Shown: positions 18,118 to 27,818, numbered from the stretch's first letter. The stretch: DNA of 64,000 nucleotides from Veillonella criceti (GCF_900460315.1 NZ_UHIO01000001.1:272001-336000), one strand, 5' to 3'. Numbers and translations: made by a program. Notes: generated by a model not told the origin, from the letters alone.

Positions 18118-19043
18118 TAGATTTACATTGCGATACGATAATGATGCTTATTGATCATCCTAATGAGGGTGATTTAGGGCAAAATCCATGGAAAATTGAT
18201 ATTTCAAAGCTAAAAAAAGGTGGCTATACGCTTCAAGATTTTGCACTCTTTGTTGAGTTAGATCAAGAAATAGATCCATATGGTCGATATGAAGCGATGC
18301 GTCAGCTGTTTAATGAACAGATGGCAATGTATGCGGATGATATTGTTCATGTTCGCTCCTATGAGGACTTTGTAACAGCTCGTGCTGCTGGTAAATTGAG
18401 TGCTTTATTATCGGTGGAAGAAGGAGGCGTATTTGAAGGTTCCTTAGAGCGATTGAAAAAAGCCTACGATGATGGTGTGCGTTTAATTACAATTAGTTGG
18501 AATTTTCCTAATGGCTTATCTTATCCTAATGGTAAGGACCATGAAGGTAAAGGGTTAACGCCAAAAGGCATTGAATTTGTACAGTATATGGAAGAATTGG
18601 GCATGATTGTAGATTGCTCGCATCTCAATGATGCCGGTACATTTCAATTAGGTGAGATCTTACAAAAGCCGTTTATTGCTTCGCACTCCAATGCACGGGC
18701 TTTAACAAATCACCCTCGTAATTTAACCGATGATTTGATTCGCTTGATTGCCAATAAAGGGGGCGTTATTGGCCTTAATTTTGCGCAAGCTTTTTTGGGA
18801 ACGAATCGAGTTAGTCAAATTGAGGACATTGTACGTCATGGTCTGTACTTACGCAATGTAGGTGGTTCTGATGTAGTAGCCTTAGGGACTGATTTTGATG
18901 GCATTCGTCCTGATACAGAAATTGTCGATGCTAGTGAAATGCCACGGTTGTATGAGGCGTTCCGCAAAGCAGGACTCAGTGAAACAGACACGGATAAAAT
19001 TTTTAGTAAGAATGCAGAGCGTCTATTGCAGACGATTTTATAA
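18114..19043 (+). CDS. Membrane dipeptidase-like (peptidase M19)
   Basis: A 309-residue zinc dipeptidase of family M19 (renal dipeptidase family), which cuts dipeptides, including some with D-residues. Visible metal and active-site elements are DLHCDT (His5, Asp7), the bridging Glu in SVEEGG near 101-106, the His of DCSHLND, SHSNAR near 190, and GTDFDG near the end. There is no signal peptide, so it is probably cytosolic. ATGA overlap with nrdR and a 12-nt gap to gmhA point to co-transcription. Confidence 0.93.
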   Translation: MIDLHCDTIMMLIDHPNEGDLGQNPWKIDISKLKKGGYTLQDFALFVELDQEIDPYGRYEAMRQLFNEQMAMYADDIVHVRSYEDFVTARAAGKLSALLSVEEGGVFEGSLERLKKAYDDGVRLITISWNFPNGLSYPNGKDHEGKGLTPKGIEFVQYMEELGMIVDCSHLNDAGTFQLGEILQKPFIASHSNARALTNHPRNLTDDLIRLIANKGGVIGLNFAQAFLGTNRVSQIEDIVRHGLYLRNVGGSDVVALGTDFDGIRPDTEIVDASEMPRLYEAFRKAGLSETDTDKIFSKNAERLLQTIL

Positions 19044-19055
19044 TAGGAGGCTTGT

Positions 19056-19640
19056 ATGGAATTAGCAGGTGAGATTAATCCTATCATTGCGGAACGTTTT
19101 ACGGATCATCTTGATGTATTTGGCCAGACTATGGAACAGATGGAGACGATTCAACTGATTGCGGAACGTTGTAAGACAGCTTTGGCTGCTGGTAATAAAG
19201 TATTTTTTTGTGGTAATGGTGGCTCTGCTGCTGATGCGCAACATTTGGCAGCGGAATTAATTGGTCGATTTCAAAAAGAACGTCGTTCATTAGCTTCTAT
19301 TGCGTTAACAACTGATACATCTATTTTAACCGCAGTCGCTAATGATTATGGCTATGATGAAGTATTTGCTCGCCAAGTGGAAGGCTTAGGCCGTTCTGGA
19401 GATGTGTTAATTGGTATTTCTACGTCTGGCAATAGTGCAAATGTTGTTAAAGCGGCTCTTAAAGCGCGTGACACAGGTATGCATACAATTGCTTTTACTG
19501 GTGAAGGTGGCGGTAAACTCAATGAAATTTGTGACATTACATTAGCCATTCCGTCAAAAGTAACCGCGCGTATTCAGGAAATGCATATTTTGGTTGGGCA
19601 CATAATTTGTGAATTGGTGGAAGAAGAATATGATAAGTAA
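19056..19640 (+). CDS. gmhA: Sedoheptulose 7-phosphate isomerase
   Basis: First step of ADP-heptose synthesis: sedoheptulose 7-phosphate to D-glycero-D-manno-heptose 7-phosphate. The 194-residue single SIS domain shows FCGNGGSAADAQHLAAEL (phosphate loop and catalytic His region), the GISTSGNSANV loop and the C-terminal MHILVGHIICELVE with the second active-site His. ATG at 19056 follows AGGAGG. It heads the run gmhA-hldE-hldD-gmhB-GT9-GT9. The 3' end overlaps hldE by 11 nt. Confidence 0.96.
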   Translation: MELAGEINPIIAERFTDHLDVFGQTMEQMETIQLIAERCKTALAAGNKVFFCGNGGSAADAQHLAAELIGRFQKERRSLASIALTTDTSILTAVANDYGYDEVFARQVEGLGRSGDVLIGISTSGNSANVVKAALKARDTGMHTIAFTGEGGGKLNEICDITLAIPSKVTARIQEMHILVGHIICELVEEEYDK

Positions 19641-21111
19641 AACAATCCATGAATTTTTAACCCGAAAATTACCAGAACTTCGTATTGCCGTTATTGGTGA
19701 TATTATGGTGGATCGATATGTGTTTGGTGATGTGGGCCGCATTTCACCAGAAGCACCGGTGCCGGTTAACCGTGTTACCGATGTGAAAGAAGTACTTGGT
19801 GGTGCTGCTAATGTGGCGAATAATTTGGCCAATTTAGATTGCCAAGTGTTTTTAGGTGGTGTAGCAGGTACAGATAGTCATGGTGACTTATTAACGAACC
19901 TATTAGATACAGCCCATATTAATCATGAAGGTGTATTACGTTTAGCAAGTCGTCAAACGACGACTAAGATGCGTATTTTAGGTGGCCGTCAGCAGATGAT
20001 GCGCCTTGACTTTGAAGAACCAGAAGCAATAGTGGAGGAAGAAGCCCATCATTTATTAACTTGGCTTTCGAATCTTTGTAAAAAAGGGCTAGATGGTATT
20101 GTTATTTCTGATTATGGCAAAGGTGTTTGTACGCCTGCTGTGTTGGAAGCAGTGATTTCGTTAGCTAATGCTAACGGAATTAAGACGATTGTAGATCCAA
20201 AGGGAAATGATTGGTCCAAGTATGCTGGTGCTACTTTTATTACACCGAATGTAAAAGAACTGAGCGAATATATTGGACGGTCTTTGGATAATACTGATGA
20301 AGCTATTGTTGCAGCGGCCAAGGAAACACTGGCTGCAGTAGCCTTTGATTATGTAGTAGCGACTCGTTCGGCTAAAGGGATTACTGTTGTTAGTCGACAA
20401 GGCCAAATTTGGCATAATCCAGCTACACAACAAGAGGTATTTGATGTGAGTGGCGCTGGTGATACGGTGGTAGCCATGATTATTACGGCTATGGCGGCTG
20501 GTTTAACGGTGCGTGGCACCTTGCATGTAGCTAATGCAGCAGCTGGCGTTGTTGTTTCTAAAGTAGGGACGTATCCAATTCATCGTCAGGAATTATTAAC
20601 GTTATGGGAATCCATTCGTCATCGTCAAGCAGATCCAATTACTGCTTATAGCCGTGAAGAAATGGCAAGTAAAATTAGACAATGGCAAAATGAAGGACAT
20701 ACGGTTGTTTTTACTAATGGTTGTTTTGACATTTTGCATAGTGGGCATTTATCATATCTACGAGATGCAGCCCGCTTAGGTGATCATTTAGTGGTAGGAG
20801 TTAATTCCGATGCATCGGTGAAACGCCTAAAAGGTGAAGCTAGACCGATTAATAGTGAATCCTCTCGGGCTGAATTAATGGGTGCTTTAGGCTTTGTTGA
20901 TGGGGTTGTCTTATTTGAAGAGGATACACCAGCTGAATTATTGAGTGATTTGCGCCCTAATATTTTAGTTAAGGGTGGCGATTATACCGCAGAGCAAGTG
21001 ATTGGCCGCGAATTTGTGGATAAAGTTATTATTTTACCATTTAAAGAGGGCTATTCTACAACAGGAATTATAGAGAAAATTAAGGCCTTAGTGCAGGAGG
21101 GATTATTATGA
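19630..21111 (+). CDS. hldE: Bifunctional heptose 7-P kinase / heptose 1-P adenylyltransferase
   Basis: Two fused activities of the ADP-heptose pathway in about 493 residues. The N-terminal PfkB/ribokinase-type kinase (about 1-320) has VIGDIMVDRYVFG, the GGAANVANNLANL substrate loop and the catalytic SGAGDT near 273. The C-terminal nucleotidyltransferase (about 345-490) has FTNGCFDILHSGHL near 361 with the HxGH element. Start placed at ATG 19630, inside the end of gmhA, since family members start a few residues before the kinase; an in-frame ATG at 19609 is an alternative. The next gene, hldD, overlaps by 4 nt. Confidence 0.96.
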   Translation: MISKTIHEFLTRKLPELRIAVIGDIMVDRYVFGDVGRISPEAPVPVNRVTDVKEVLGGAANVANNLANLDCQVFLGGVAGTDSHGDLLTNLLDTAHINHEGVLRLASRQTTTKMRILGGRQQMMRLDFEEPEAIVEEEAHHLLTWLSNLCKKGLDGIVISDYGKGVCTPAVLEAVISLANANGIKTIVDPKGNDWSKYAGATFITPNVKELSEYIGRSLDNTDEAIVAAAKETLAAVAFDYVVATRSAKGITVVSRQGQIWHNPATQQEVFDVSGAGDTVVAMIITAMAAGLTVRGTLHVANAAAGVVVSKVGTYPIHRQELLTLWESIRHRQADPITAYSREEMASKIRQWQNEGHTVVFTNGCFDILHSGHLSYLRDAARLGDHLVVGVNSDASVKRLKGEARPINSESSRAELMGALGFVDGVVLFEEDTPAELLSDLRPNILVKGGDYTAEQVIGREFVDKVIILPFKEGYSTTGIIEKIKALVQEGLL

Positions 21112-22073
21112 TTATTGTAACTGGTGGTGCCGGTTTTATAGGCAGTAATATTGTAAAACAGTTGAATGAACAAGGCCGTAATGATATTTTAATCGTAGAT
21201 GATTTAACAGATGGTAGTAAAATTCGCAATTTACAGATGCTAGATTTTTATGATTATGTAGATTGCATTGATTTTGATGAGGCCGTAGCAGCGAATACAT
21301 TTGATATTGGTCCTATTGATGTGATTTTTCACGAAGGGGCTTGCGCTGATACCATGAACTATGATGGTCGCTATATGATGCACAATAACTTTGAAGGGAC
21401 TAAGAATTTGTTCCATTACTGTCAAGAACGGCGAGTGCCTTTTATTTATGCCTCGTCAGCCTCTACCTATGGTCATGGCACTCATGGTTTTACAGAAAAG
21501 CCCGAATGTGAAGAAGCATTAAATCCATATGCGTATTCTAAATTATTCTTTGATCGCTATTTACGTCGTTTTGAAGGTCAGTTGCAATCTCAAGTCGTGG
21601 GATTACGTTATTTTAATGTATTTGGTCCTAATGAAAATCATAAAGGTAATATGGCTTCACTTGTGCGTCAAATGTTCTATAAGCTTCGTGAAACTGGTGA
21701 AATTACGTTATTTGAAGGTACAGATGGATATGGCGATGGTGAACAAGTCCGTGATTTTATTTATGTAAAAGACGTAGTTAATGTCAATTTATTCTTCTGG
21801 GAACATCCTGAAATTAGTGGCATTTTTAACTGTGGTACTGGAGAAGCGAAGAGTTTTAATCGTTTTATGAAAGCGGTTATTGCATATAATGGTTCTGGCG
21901 CATTACGGTATATTCCATTCCCAGAAGTGTTAAAAGGAAAATATCAAAGTTATACAGAAGCTGATACTACTAAGTTGATGAGTGTAGGTTATGATAAGGG
22001 ATTCACTAATTTAGAAGACGCTGTAGCCGAATACTGTGAATTGTTAGATCATAACGAAGGATATGTACGATAA
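21108..22073 (+). CDS. hldD: ADP-glyceromanno-heptose 6-epimerase
   Basis: Converts ADP-D-glycero-D-manno-heptose to ADP-L-glycero-D-manno-heptose, the last sugar-nucleotide step. The 321-residue short-chain dehydrogenase/reductase-type epimerase has the Rossmann loop GGAGFIGSN (6-14), HEGACADTMNYDGRYM typical of HldD, SSASTYG and the catalytic YAYSK. ATG at 21108 follows AGGAGGG and overlaps the hldE stop. Confidence 0.96.
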   Translation: MIIVTGGAGFIGSNIVKQLNEQGRNDILIVDDLTDGSKIRNLQMLDFYDYVDCIDFDEAVAANTFDIGPIDVIFHEGACADTMNYDGRYMMHNNFEGTKNLFHYCQERRVPFIYASSASTYGHGTHGFTEKPECEEALNPYAYSKLFFDRYLRRFEGQLQSQVVGLRYFNVFGPNENHKGNMASLVRQMFYKLRETGEITLFEGTDGYGDGEQVRDFIYVKDVVNVNLFFWEHPEISGIFNCGTGEAKSFNRFMKAVIAYNGSGALRYIPFPEVLKGKYQSYTEADTTKLMSVGYDKGFTNLEDAVAEYCELLDHNEGYVR

Positions 22074-22093
22074 TTATTAGGAAGAGGGAGCCT

Positions 22094-22633
22094 ATGCGTA
22101 AGGTTTTATTTTTAGATCGTGATGGTGTGATTAATGTAGATGTAAATTATTTATATCGCGTGGAAGATTTGCAGTTTGTACCTGGCGCACCGGAAGCGTT
22201 AGTAGCGGCGGTAAATGCTGGTTATGATTTAATTGTCGTGACAAATCAAAGTGGTATTGCGCGCGGATATTATACGGAAAAAGATATGCATACACTTCAT
22301 GAAGAAATCAATCGACGCCTTACAGCACAAGGGGCTCCCATCCTTCATTTTTACTATTGTCCTCATCATGTACAAGGGACAGTGCCAGAATTTACTAAGG
22401 AATGTGAATGCCGTAAACCTAAGTCTGGCTTGTTACGACAAGCTATGAGTGATTATGAGATTGACCAATCCCTTAGTTTTATGGTTGGGGATAAGTCATC
22501 TGATATAACAGCGGCAGAAGGAGCTGGTCTAGCTGGCTATTTATTTGATGGAACAAATTTAGAAACATTTTTATTGCCGATTTTACAAAAGTATGAAACA
22601 AAAGCAAAGGGGACGAGCCATGAAAGAGTATAA
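22094..22633 (+). CDS. gmhB: D-glycero-D-manno-heptose 1,7-bisphosphate 7-phosphatase
   Basis: HAD-superfamily phosphatase acting between the two HldE reactions. 179 residues, with nucleophile Asp8 and Asp10 in LDRDGVIN, TNQSGIARG, the zinc-site cluster CPHH...CECRKPKSG and the final GDKSSDI metal motif. All fit GmhB. ATG follows GAGGGAG. The gene overlaps the next one (GT9) by 14 nt. Confidence 0.95.
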   Translation: MRKVLFLDRDGVINVDVNYLYRVEDLQFVPGAPEALVAAVNAGYDLIVVTNQSGIARGYYTEKDMHTLHEEINRRLTAQGAPILHFYYCPHHVQGTVPEFTKECECRKPKSGLLRQAMSDYEIDQSLSFMVGDKSSDITAAEGAGLAGYLFDGTNLETFLLPILQKYETKAKGTSHERV

Positions 22634-23633
22634 ACGCATATTAATCGTTAAAATGAGTTCCCTTGGTGATGTAATTCATGCGTTGCCCACCTTGTATGCG
22701 ATTCGCAAGAATTGGCCGAACGCGCATATTACCTGGGCAGTGCATGAACAATTTAGTGGACCTTTACCGGGAAAGCCTTGGATTGATGAGGTGCTTTTCA
22801 TTGATAAAAAGAAGTTGAAATCCCTACGCTATTTATGGTCCTTGCGTAAAGTGTTGCACAGTCATATGTTTGATATGTGCCTAGATTTACAATGCTTAGC
22901 AAAAAGTGCTATTGTAGCAGCTCTTTCTGGGGCTAAGGAAAAATATGGTTATTGGGAATTACGTGAAGGCAGTCAACTAATTAATAAAGCGTTAGTAGGT
23001 CCTAATAAATATGGCCATGTGATTGAGCGTTATTTAGATACTGTGCGCGCGTTAGGTGGTGAAGTTACGGGTGTAGAGTTTCCTATTAATGAATCTCCTG
23101 AAGCAGCGGCTAGTTGTATTTCAAAATTAACGGATGCAGGCTTACCGCAGGGGCATGATTATGTTGTTATGGCGCCAGGTGCTCGTTGGGCTGTTAAAGA
23201 ATGGCCTATTTCCTCATTTGGGGCGTTGGCTAATCGATTGGCGGAGGCTAAGCAATATGTAGTTCTTATTGGGGCCAAGGGAGATAAGGCTAAAGCACAA
23301 GCGATTAAAGACAAGGCTAAGAGTGAAGCGGTGTTTGATATGACTGGTGAAACGAGTTTAGAAGAATTAATTGAACTTATTCGTGGTGCCAAATTATTTA
23401 TTAGTGCCGATACAGGTCCATTACATATTGCTAATGCGTTGAAACGACCTTTAATTGGTCTATATGGCACAACATCACCTGAGCGGACGGGACCCTATGG
23501 TGGTGATTATGTACATTGCATTGTATCGCCTACGTCCAAAGCAACACCAGAGAATCCACTAGTGGATGATCCCGATTGTATGTCTCAAATTTCAGTTGAT
23601 CAAGTATGGGCTACTGCTAAGACCCTATTATGA
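22620..23633 (+). CDS. waaC: Heptosyltransferase I-like GT9 glycosyltransferase
   Basis: A 337-residue family 9 glycosyltransferase, expected to add the first L-glycero-D-manno-heptose to Kdo of lipid A at the cytosolic face of the inner membrane. Typical features are the N-terminal MSSLGDVIHALPTL, the APGARWAVKEWP loop, and the C-terminal nucleotide-sugar site SADTGPLHIANAL followed by GLYGTTSPERTGPYG. Start at ATG 22620 is set by AAAGGGGA 8 nt upstream. The assignment as type I rather than II rests on the SSLGD start and SADTGPLH; it is probable, not proven. Confidence 0.85.
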   Translation: MKEYKRILIVKMSSLGDVIHALPTLYAIRKNWPNAHITWAVHEQFSGPLPGKPWIDEVLFIDKKKLKSLRYLWSLRKVLHSHMFDMCLDLQCLAKSAIVAALSGAKEKYGYWELREGSQLINKALVGPNKYGHVIERYLDTVRALGGEVTGVEFPINESPEAAASCISKLTDAGLPQGHDYVVMAPGARWAVKEWPISSFGALANRLAEAKQYVVLIGAKGDKAKAQAIKDKAKSEAVFDMTGETSLEELIELIRGAKLFISADTGPLHIANALKRPLIGLYGTTSPERTGPYGGDYVHCIVSPTSKATPENPLVDDPDCMSQISVDQVWATAKTLL

Positions 23634-23647
23634 TAAAGGAGGTTTAT

Positions 23648-24703
23648 ATGGAGTTAAATCATAAACGAATTGTAGTCACCTTCTTAATGCATTTAGGTGA
23701 TGTTATTTTAACAACACCGTTTCTACATGCCTTACGTCAAGCGGCGCCAGACAGCCACATTACATTTGTAATGGATAGAAAATTGAAAGAGGTTATGCAG
23801 TATAATCCAAATATAGATCGCATTGTTTGTATTGACAAAAAAGGGCGGGACAATAGTATTGCCGCTCTACAAAACATTGCAAAATATGTTCGGCAATCTG
23901 GTGGAAAACCTGATGTTGTAATTAATTTGCATCCAAATGAACGAACGAGCTTCTTTGCTTGGGCTTTGCATGGTAAAGTAACGACCGGGATGAGTCATTT
24001 TCTATTTCGGCCATTTATGACAAAATATACACGTCTTGATCGAAAAACACGTCATGCGGCGGATATGTATATTAATGTGCTAGAACAGTTAGGTGTCACT
24101 GACACTTCGAATAAGGGGTTAGAAATTTATACGTCTCCCGAATGGGAGAAAACAGTAGCTGCTTTTTACCAAAAACATGGTGTTTCAGACGTTGATACGG
24201 TGATTGGTTTTAATGTAGGTAGTGCTGTGCCTGAGAAGCGGTGGCCTCAAGAACGTTTTGCTCAGGTGGCAGATTATTTCTGCGAAAAAGGTTATAAAGT
24301 TGTCTTTTTTGGTGGGCCTATGGATGTAGACATGGTTGATTCAGTTGTTGTTCATATGCATCATACGCCGATTGTAGCTACGGGGCAGTTTAGTTTAGGT
24401 GAATTGGCAGCCGCTATTCATCGGTGCAGTTTATTTATCACCAATGATTCAGGTCCTATGCATGTAGCAGTCAGTCAACACGTACCACTGGTAGCCTTAT
24501 ATGGCCCATCGAATCCTAAATTTTACGGACCTTACACGAAAAATTGTGTTGTTTTAGAATCTATGGAAACTTATGAAGTAGGCAAGAGTATGAAACAAGT
24601 CATTAAAGAGGGTAAGTATAAAGGTCTTAGTGTTATTTCCGTTGATTCTGTTATTGAAGCGGCTCAATCGTTACTCTGTGAAACGGGGAATGAGGATTCG
24701 TAA
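23648..24703 (+). CDS. Second GT9 heptosyltransferase (LPS core)
   Basis: A 351-residue GT9 protein with the N-terminal LMHLGDVILTTPFLHAL, a basic middle part, GFNVGSAVPEKRWPQERFA and the donor-binding TNDSGPMHVAVS followed by LYGPSNPKFYGPY. It probably adds a further heptose to the inner core (WaaF/WaaQ-type). ATG at 23648 is chosen because AAAGGAGG precedes it directly; the in-frame ATG at 23630 overlaps the previous stop. It is followed by the exonuclease gene with a TAATG overlap. Confidence 0.87.
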   Translation: MELNHKRIVVTFLMHLGDVILTTPFLHALRQAAPDSHITFVMDRKLKEVMQYNPNIDRIVCIDKKGRDNSIAALQNIAKYVRQSGGKPDVVINLHPNERTSFFAWALHGKVTTGMSHFLFRPFMTKYTRLDRKTRHAADMYINVLEQLGVTDTSNKGLEIYTSPEWEKTVAAFYQKHGVSDVDTVIGFNVGSAVPEKRWPQERFAQVADYFCEKGYKVVFFGGPMDVDMVDSVVVHMHHTPIVATGQFSLGELAAAIHRCSLFITNDSGPMHVAVSQHVPLVALYGPSNPKFYGPYTKNCVVLESMETYEVGKSMKQVIKEGKYKGLSVISVDSVIEAAQSLLCETGNEDS

Positions 24704-25686
24704 TGGAGTATGTAATTTTTGATTTGGAATGGAACCAGCCATTTGCCAATGATATTAGTTTTATGAAACGAACCGGTTTACCCGTATCGGGGGAAATTAT
24801 CCAAATTGGGGCCGTTAAATTAGATGATAATTTGTCGATTATTGATACGTTTAGCATGCTAATTAAACCACAATATTTGACGCGCATGCATAAGCATGTA
24901 GAAAAATTGACTCATATTTCGGCGGCAGATTTAGCTTTAGGCGTTACCTTTGGACAAGCCTACCGTAGTTTTGAGAATTGGTGTGGCCCTCAAGCCGTTC
25001 TTTTAACTTGGGGGTCTGATGATATAGTAATGCTACGAGAGAATTTAAAACTGTTTGGTTTGCCTAGTCGGATTAAACATACTTGGTATGACGCACAATT
25101 AATTTTTGCTTATCTTCAACATGGCAATACACAACAAGTGGCGTTGGGGAAAGCCTTAGAGGAGTTAGCCATTACAAAAGATGATTTACCGGCCCACGAT
25201 GCGTTAAACGACTCTATTTTTACGGGCCGTGTGTGTAAAGCAATTCCTCTTGCTGAAGGGATTGCCCAATATGATGACATTGTAAAAAATACTTATTCAC
25301 CCGCTTATTATCCTGAGGCACTTAGCTTTTTTATCTATGAGAATTTCACGGATAAACGAATTGTACTGCATGATAATCGGGTGCGACATGCTCATTGTCC
25401 AATGTGCCAAACTTTATTAACTATGGAGAAAATCCAGCGTCTTAGTGGTGACAAATTTCTTAGTCTAGGGCGTTGTCGCCATCATGGATTGCTGGCTGTA
25501 CATTGGCGTATTGGTAAGTATATGAAGCGAGGCAATGTACTTCGTTACTATGTGACAAAGATGTTAACGGAAGCTCCAGAAAAATTACAAACGTTGTATG
25601 CGGAGCGGACAGAACAAAACAGAATTAAAGAAGAAGCTTATTTGGCTCGTTTGGCGTCACAGAAACAAAAAGATACAGTAAGTTAG
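24703..25686 (+). CDS. DEDD-type 3'-5' exonuclease domain protein
   Basis: A 327-residue protein with an N-terminal DnaQ-like exonuclease fold. The metal ligands are in FDLEWNQ (Asp7, Glu9), the middle Asp in LLTWGSDDIVM, and the final Asp of PAHDALNDS (with the DEDDh His). Residues about 225-265 hold HCPMC...GRCRHHG, likely a small zinc-binding element. The C-terminal tail is charged and helical. The substrate (RNA or DNA) is not evident. Stop/start overlap TAATG with the GT9 gene suggests coupling. Confidence 0.83.
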   Translation: MEYVIFDLEWNQPFANDISFMKRTGLPVSGEIIQIGAVKLDDNLSIIDTFSMLIKPQYLTRMHKHVEKLTHISAADLALGVTFGQAYRSFENWCGPQAVLLTWGSDDIVMLRENLKLFGLPSRIKHTWYDAQLIFAYLQHGNTQQVALGKALEELAITKDDLPAHDALNDSIFTGRVCKAIPLAEGIAQYDDIVKNTYSPAYYPEALSFFIYENFTDKRIVLHDNRVRHAHCPMCQTLLTMEKIQRLSGDKFLSLGRCRHHGLLAVHWRIGKYMKRGNVLRYYVTKMLTEAPEKLQTLYAERTEQNRIKEEAYLARLASQKQKDTVS

Positions 25687-25699
25687 GAAGGATGATAGT

Positions 25700-27097
25700 A
25701 TGGAACGCAAATATGCATGGCATGAATATACAGAAAAAGACATACAAGCAATGGAAGCTTTATGTCAGGATTACATGCGTTTTTTAGATATTGGTAAAAC
25801 AGAACGTGAATGCATTGATGAAACAATTCGTCAAGCTGAAGCTAAAGGGTATAAAAATTTAAAAGAGTTACAAAAAGCAGGGCAACCCATTAAAGCGGGC
25901 GATAAAGTGTATGCTGTTCATATGAAAAAAATAATAGCTCTCTTTAATATTGGTAATGAGTCTTTAGAGCAAGGTTTTAATATTTTAGGGGCTCATATTG
26001 ATTCGCCACGTCTTGATGTAAAACAAAATCCTTTTTATGAAAATAATAATTTAGCATTCTTCGATACGCACTACTATGGTGGTATCAAGAAATACCAGTG
26101 GGTAGCTATGCCATTGGCACTACATGGTGTGGTTGTTAAGAAAGATGGCACAGTGATTCCTCTGGCTATTGGCGAAAAAGATACAGATCCGGTGTTCTGT
26201 GTGACTGATTTATTGCCACATTTAGGACAGGAACAAATGGAGAAAAAAGCCAACAAAGTAATTGAAGGGGAAAACCTTGATTTACTAATAGGTAGCCAGC
26301 CCGTAAAAGGTGAATTAAAAGAGGGTGTTACCAAATTCTTAAGTAAAATTTTTGAAACGGAATATGGCTTTACCGAAGAAGACTTGCTGTCAGCTGAACT
26401 TGAAATTGTACCCGCAGGTCGTGCTCGCGAAATGGGGTTTGATCGTAGCATGATTTTAGCATATGGGCAAGATGATCGTGTATGTGCTTATACATCGTTA
26501 GCGGCTATGTTAGACGTAGAAAAAGTAACCCGCACTACATGTACTTTATTGGTGGATAAAGAAGAAATTGGTTCGGTAGGTGCTACGGGCATGCAGTCTC
26601 GTTGGTTTGAAAATGTGGTGGCCGAACTCTTAGCTATGGCAGGGCATAATTCACCGCTGGCTGTGCGCCGTACGTTAGAACGCAGTCGCATGTTATCTTC
26701 TGATGTAAGTGCTGGGTATGATCCTTTGTATGCATCTGCTTTTGAAGCTAAAAATTCAGCGTTCCTCGGAAAAGGTGTTGTGTTTAATAAGTTTACTGGC
26801 GCTCGTGGTAAATCCGGTTCTAATGATGCTAATGCAGAGTATATGGGCTTTATTCGTCGTATTATGGATGATAATCAAGTTAATTTCCAAACGGCTGAAC
26901 TTGGTAAAGTTGATCTTGGCGGTGGTGGTACCATTGCTTATATTATGGCGTTATACGGTATGAATGTTATTGACTGTGGTGTTGCTGTATTAAGTATGCA
27001 TGCACCTTGGGAAGTGACTAGTAAAGCCGATGTATATGAAGCTAAAAAATGCTATGTAGCTTTCTTGAAAGCGGCAGGGGAGGAACAGGGCCTATAA
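25700..27097 (+). CDS. M18 family aminopeptidase (aminopeptidase I type)
   Basis: A 465-residue M18 zinc aminopeptidase of the longer subgroup found in Firmicutes and Thermotoga. Motifs are GAHIDSPRLDVKQNP with His and Asp ligands, VDKEEIGSVGATG with the catalytic Glu pair, SSDVSAGYDP, and SMHAPWEVTSKAD at the C-terminal His. It differs clearly in sequence and length from the M18 enzyme at 10223, so they are not a recent duplication. The stop codon shares a base with the next start. Confidence 0.9.
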   Translation: MERKYAWHEYTEKDIQAMEALCQDYMRFLDIGKTERECIDETIRQAEAKGYKNLKELQKAGQPIKAGDKVYAVHMKKIIALFNIGNESLEQGFNILGAHIDSPRLDVKQNPFYENNNLAFFDTHYYGGIKKYQWVAMPLALHGVVVKKDGTVIPLAIGEKDTDPVFCVTDLLPHLGQEQMEKKANKVIEGENLDLLIGSQPVKGELKEGVTKFLSKIFETEYGFTEEDLLSAELEIVPAGRAREMGFDRSMILAYGQDDRVCAYTSLAAMLDVEKVTRTTCTLLVDKEEIGSVGATGMQSRWFENVVAELLAMAGHNSPLAVRRTLERSRMLSSDVSAGYDPLYASAFEAKNSAFLGKGVVFNKFTGARGKSGSNDANAEYMGFIRRIMDDNQVNFQTAELGKVDLGGGGTIAYIMALYGMNVIDCGVAVLSMHAPWEVTSKADVYEAKKCYVAFLKAAGEEQGL

Positions 27098-27450
27098 TGA
27101 AAGACGCAAATAAAGAAAAGAAAACAGTGCGAATTGATATTTTTGATATTGAAGAAGACAAAGCACAGCAATATCTAAAAGATCGTGAAGACTGTGCTCA
27201 AGCAGCTGAAGCGGTAATGGCAAAATATTGTAAGGACATTAAACGGGAAACCCTTGATCCAGAAGAAGGTCAGGGCGTAGTCGGCTATTTTAAAACGGGA
27301 GAGGTTTTATTATCCGTTCTTCTTGATCCCTTTGAAATTCCTGTTATGAAAGTGGCTATGGAACGTGGTAAATTAGAAGAATATGTATTAGCGGCTAACG
27401 GGTTTACCCTTGAAACGATTCAAGAGGTTATGAAGGAGGCAGATAAGTAA
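27097..27450 (+). CDS. Small cytosolic protein of unknown function
   Basis: A 117-residue acidic, mostly helical soluble protein with no signal peptide or membrane segment; I do not recognise a family. Translation would start at ATG 27097, which overlaps the M18 stop (TAATG) and follows GGGGAGGA. It in turn overlaps the next gene by one base. The double overlap suggests it is translationally linked to the M18 peptidase and the ArsC-like gene. Confidence 0.75.
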   Translation: MKDANKEKKTVRIDIFDIEEDKAQQYLKDREDCAQAAEAVMAKYCKDIKRETLDPEEGQGVVGYFKTGEVLLSVLLDPFEIPVMKVAMERGKLEEYVLAANGFTLETIQEVMKEADK

Positions 27451-27818
27451 TGCTATTTGTAGAATATCCTACGTGTACAACTTGTAAACGCGCTAAAAAA
27501 TATTTGGAAAGTCATAATATTGAATTTACGGATCGTAATATAAAAGAAGAAAATCCAACAGTGGAAGAGTTAGGGCTATGGCAACCTAAAAGTGGTAAAG
27601 AGATAAAGAAATTTTTTAATACATCGGGACAGGTATATCGGAGTGAAAATATTAAAGAACGGTTACCTGAGATGAGTGATGAAGAGAAACTCGCCTTATT
27701 AGCGACAAATGGCATGCTTGTGAAACGTCCTATTTTAGTATTAGCGGACACAGTATTAGTTGGTTTTAAAGAAGCTGAATGGGAAGAGGCCTTGCGTCGC
27801 AATGGATATTTAAAATAA
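27450..27818 (+). CDS. ArsC/Spx-family thioredoxin-fold protein
   Basis: A 122-residue ArsC/Spx/YffB-type protein. CTTC at residues 9-12 gives the N-terminal redox/catalytic cysteine, and LVKRPILV near 91-98 is the conserved Arg-Pro loop. Members include glutaredoxin-dependent arsenate reductases and the RNA-polymerase-binding regulator Spx. The CxxC favours an Spx/MgsR- or YffB-like role, but sequence alone does not decide. Confidence 0.85.
   Translation: MLFVEYPTCTTCKRAKKYLESHNIEFTDRNIKEENPTVEELGLWQPKSGKEIKKFFNTSGQVYRSENIKERLPEMSDEEKLALLATNGMLVKRPILVLADTVLVGFKEAEWEEALRRNGYLK

Noticed and set aside
10223-27097. The two M18 aminopeptidases as a recent duplication
   Set aside because: They differ in length (426 and 465 residues) and in the sequence around every motif, so they belong to separate M18 subgroups.
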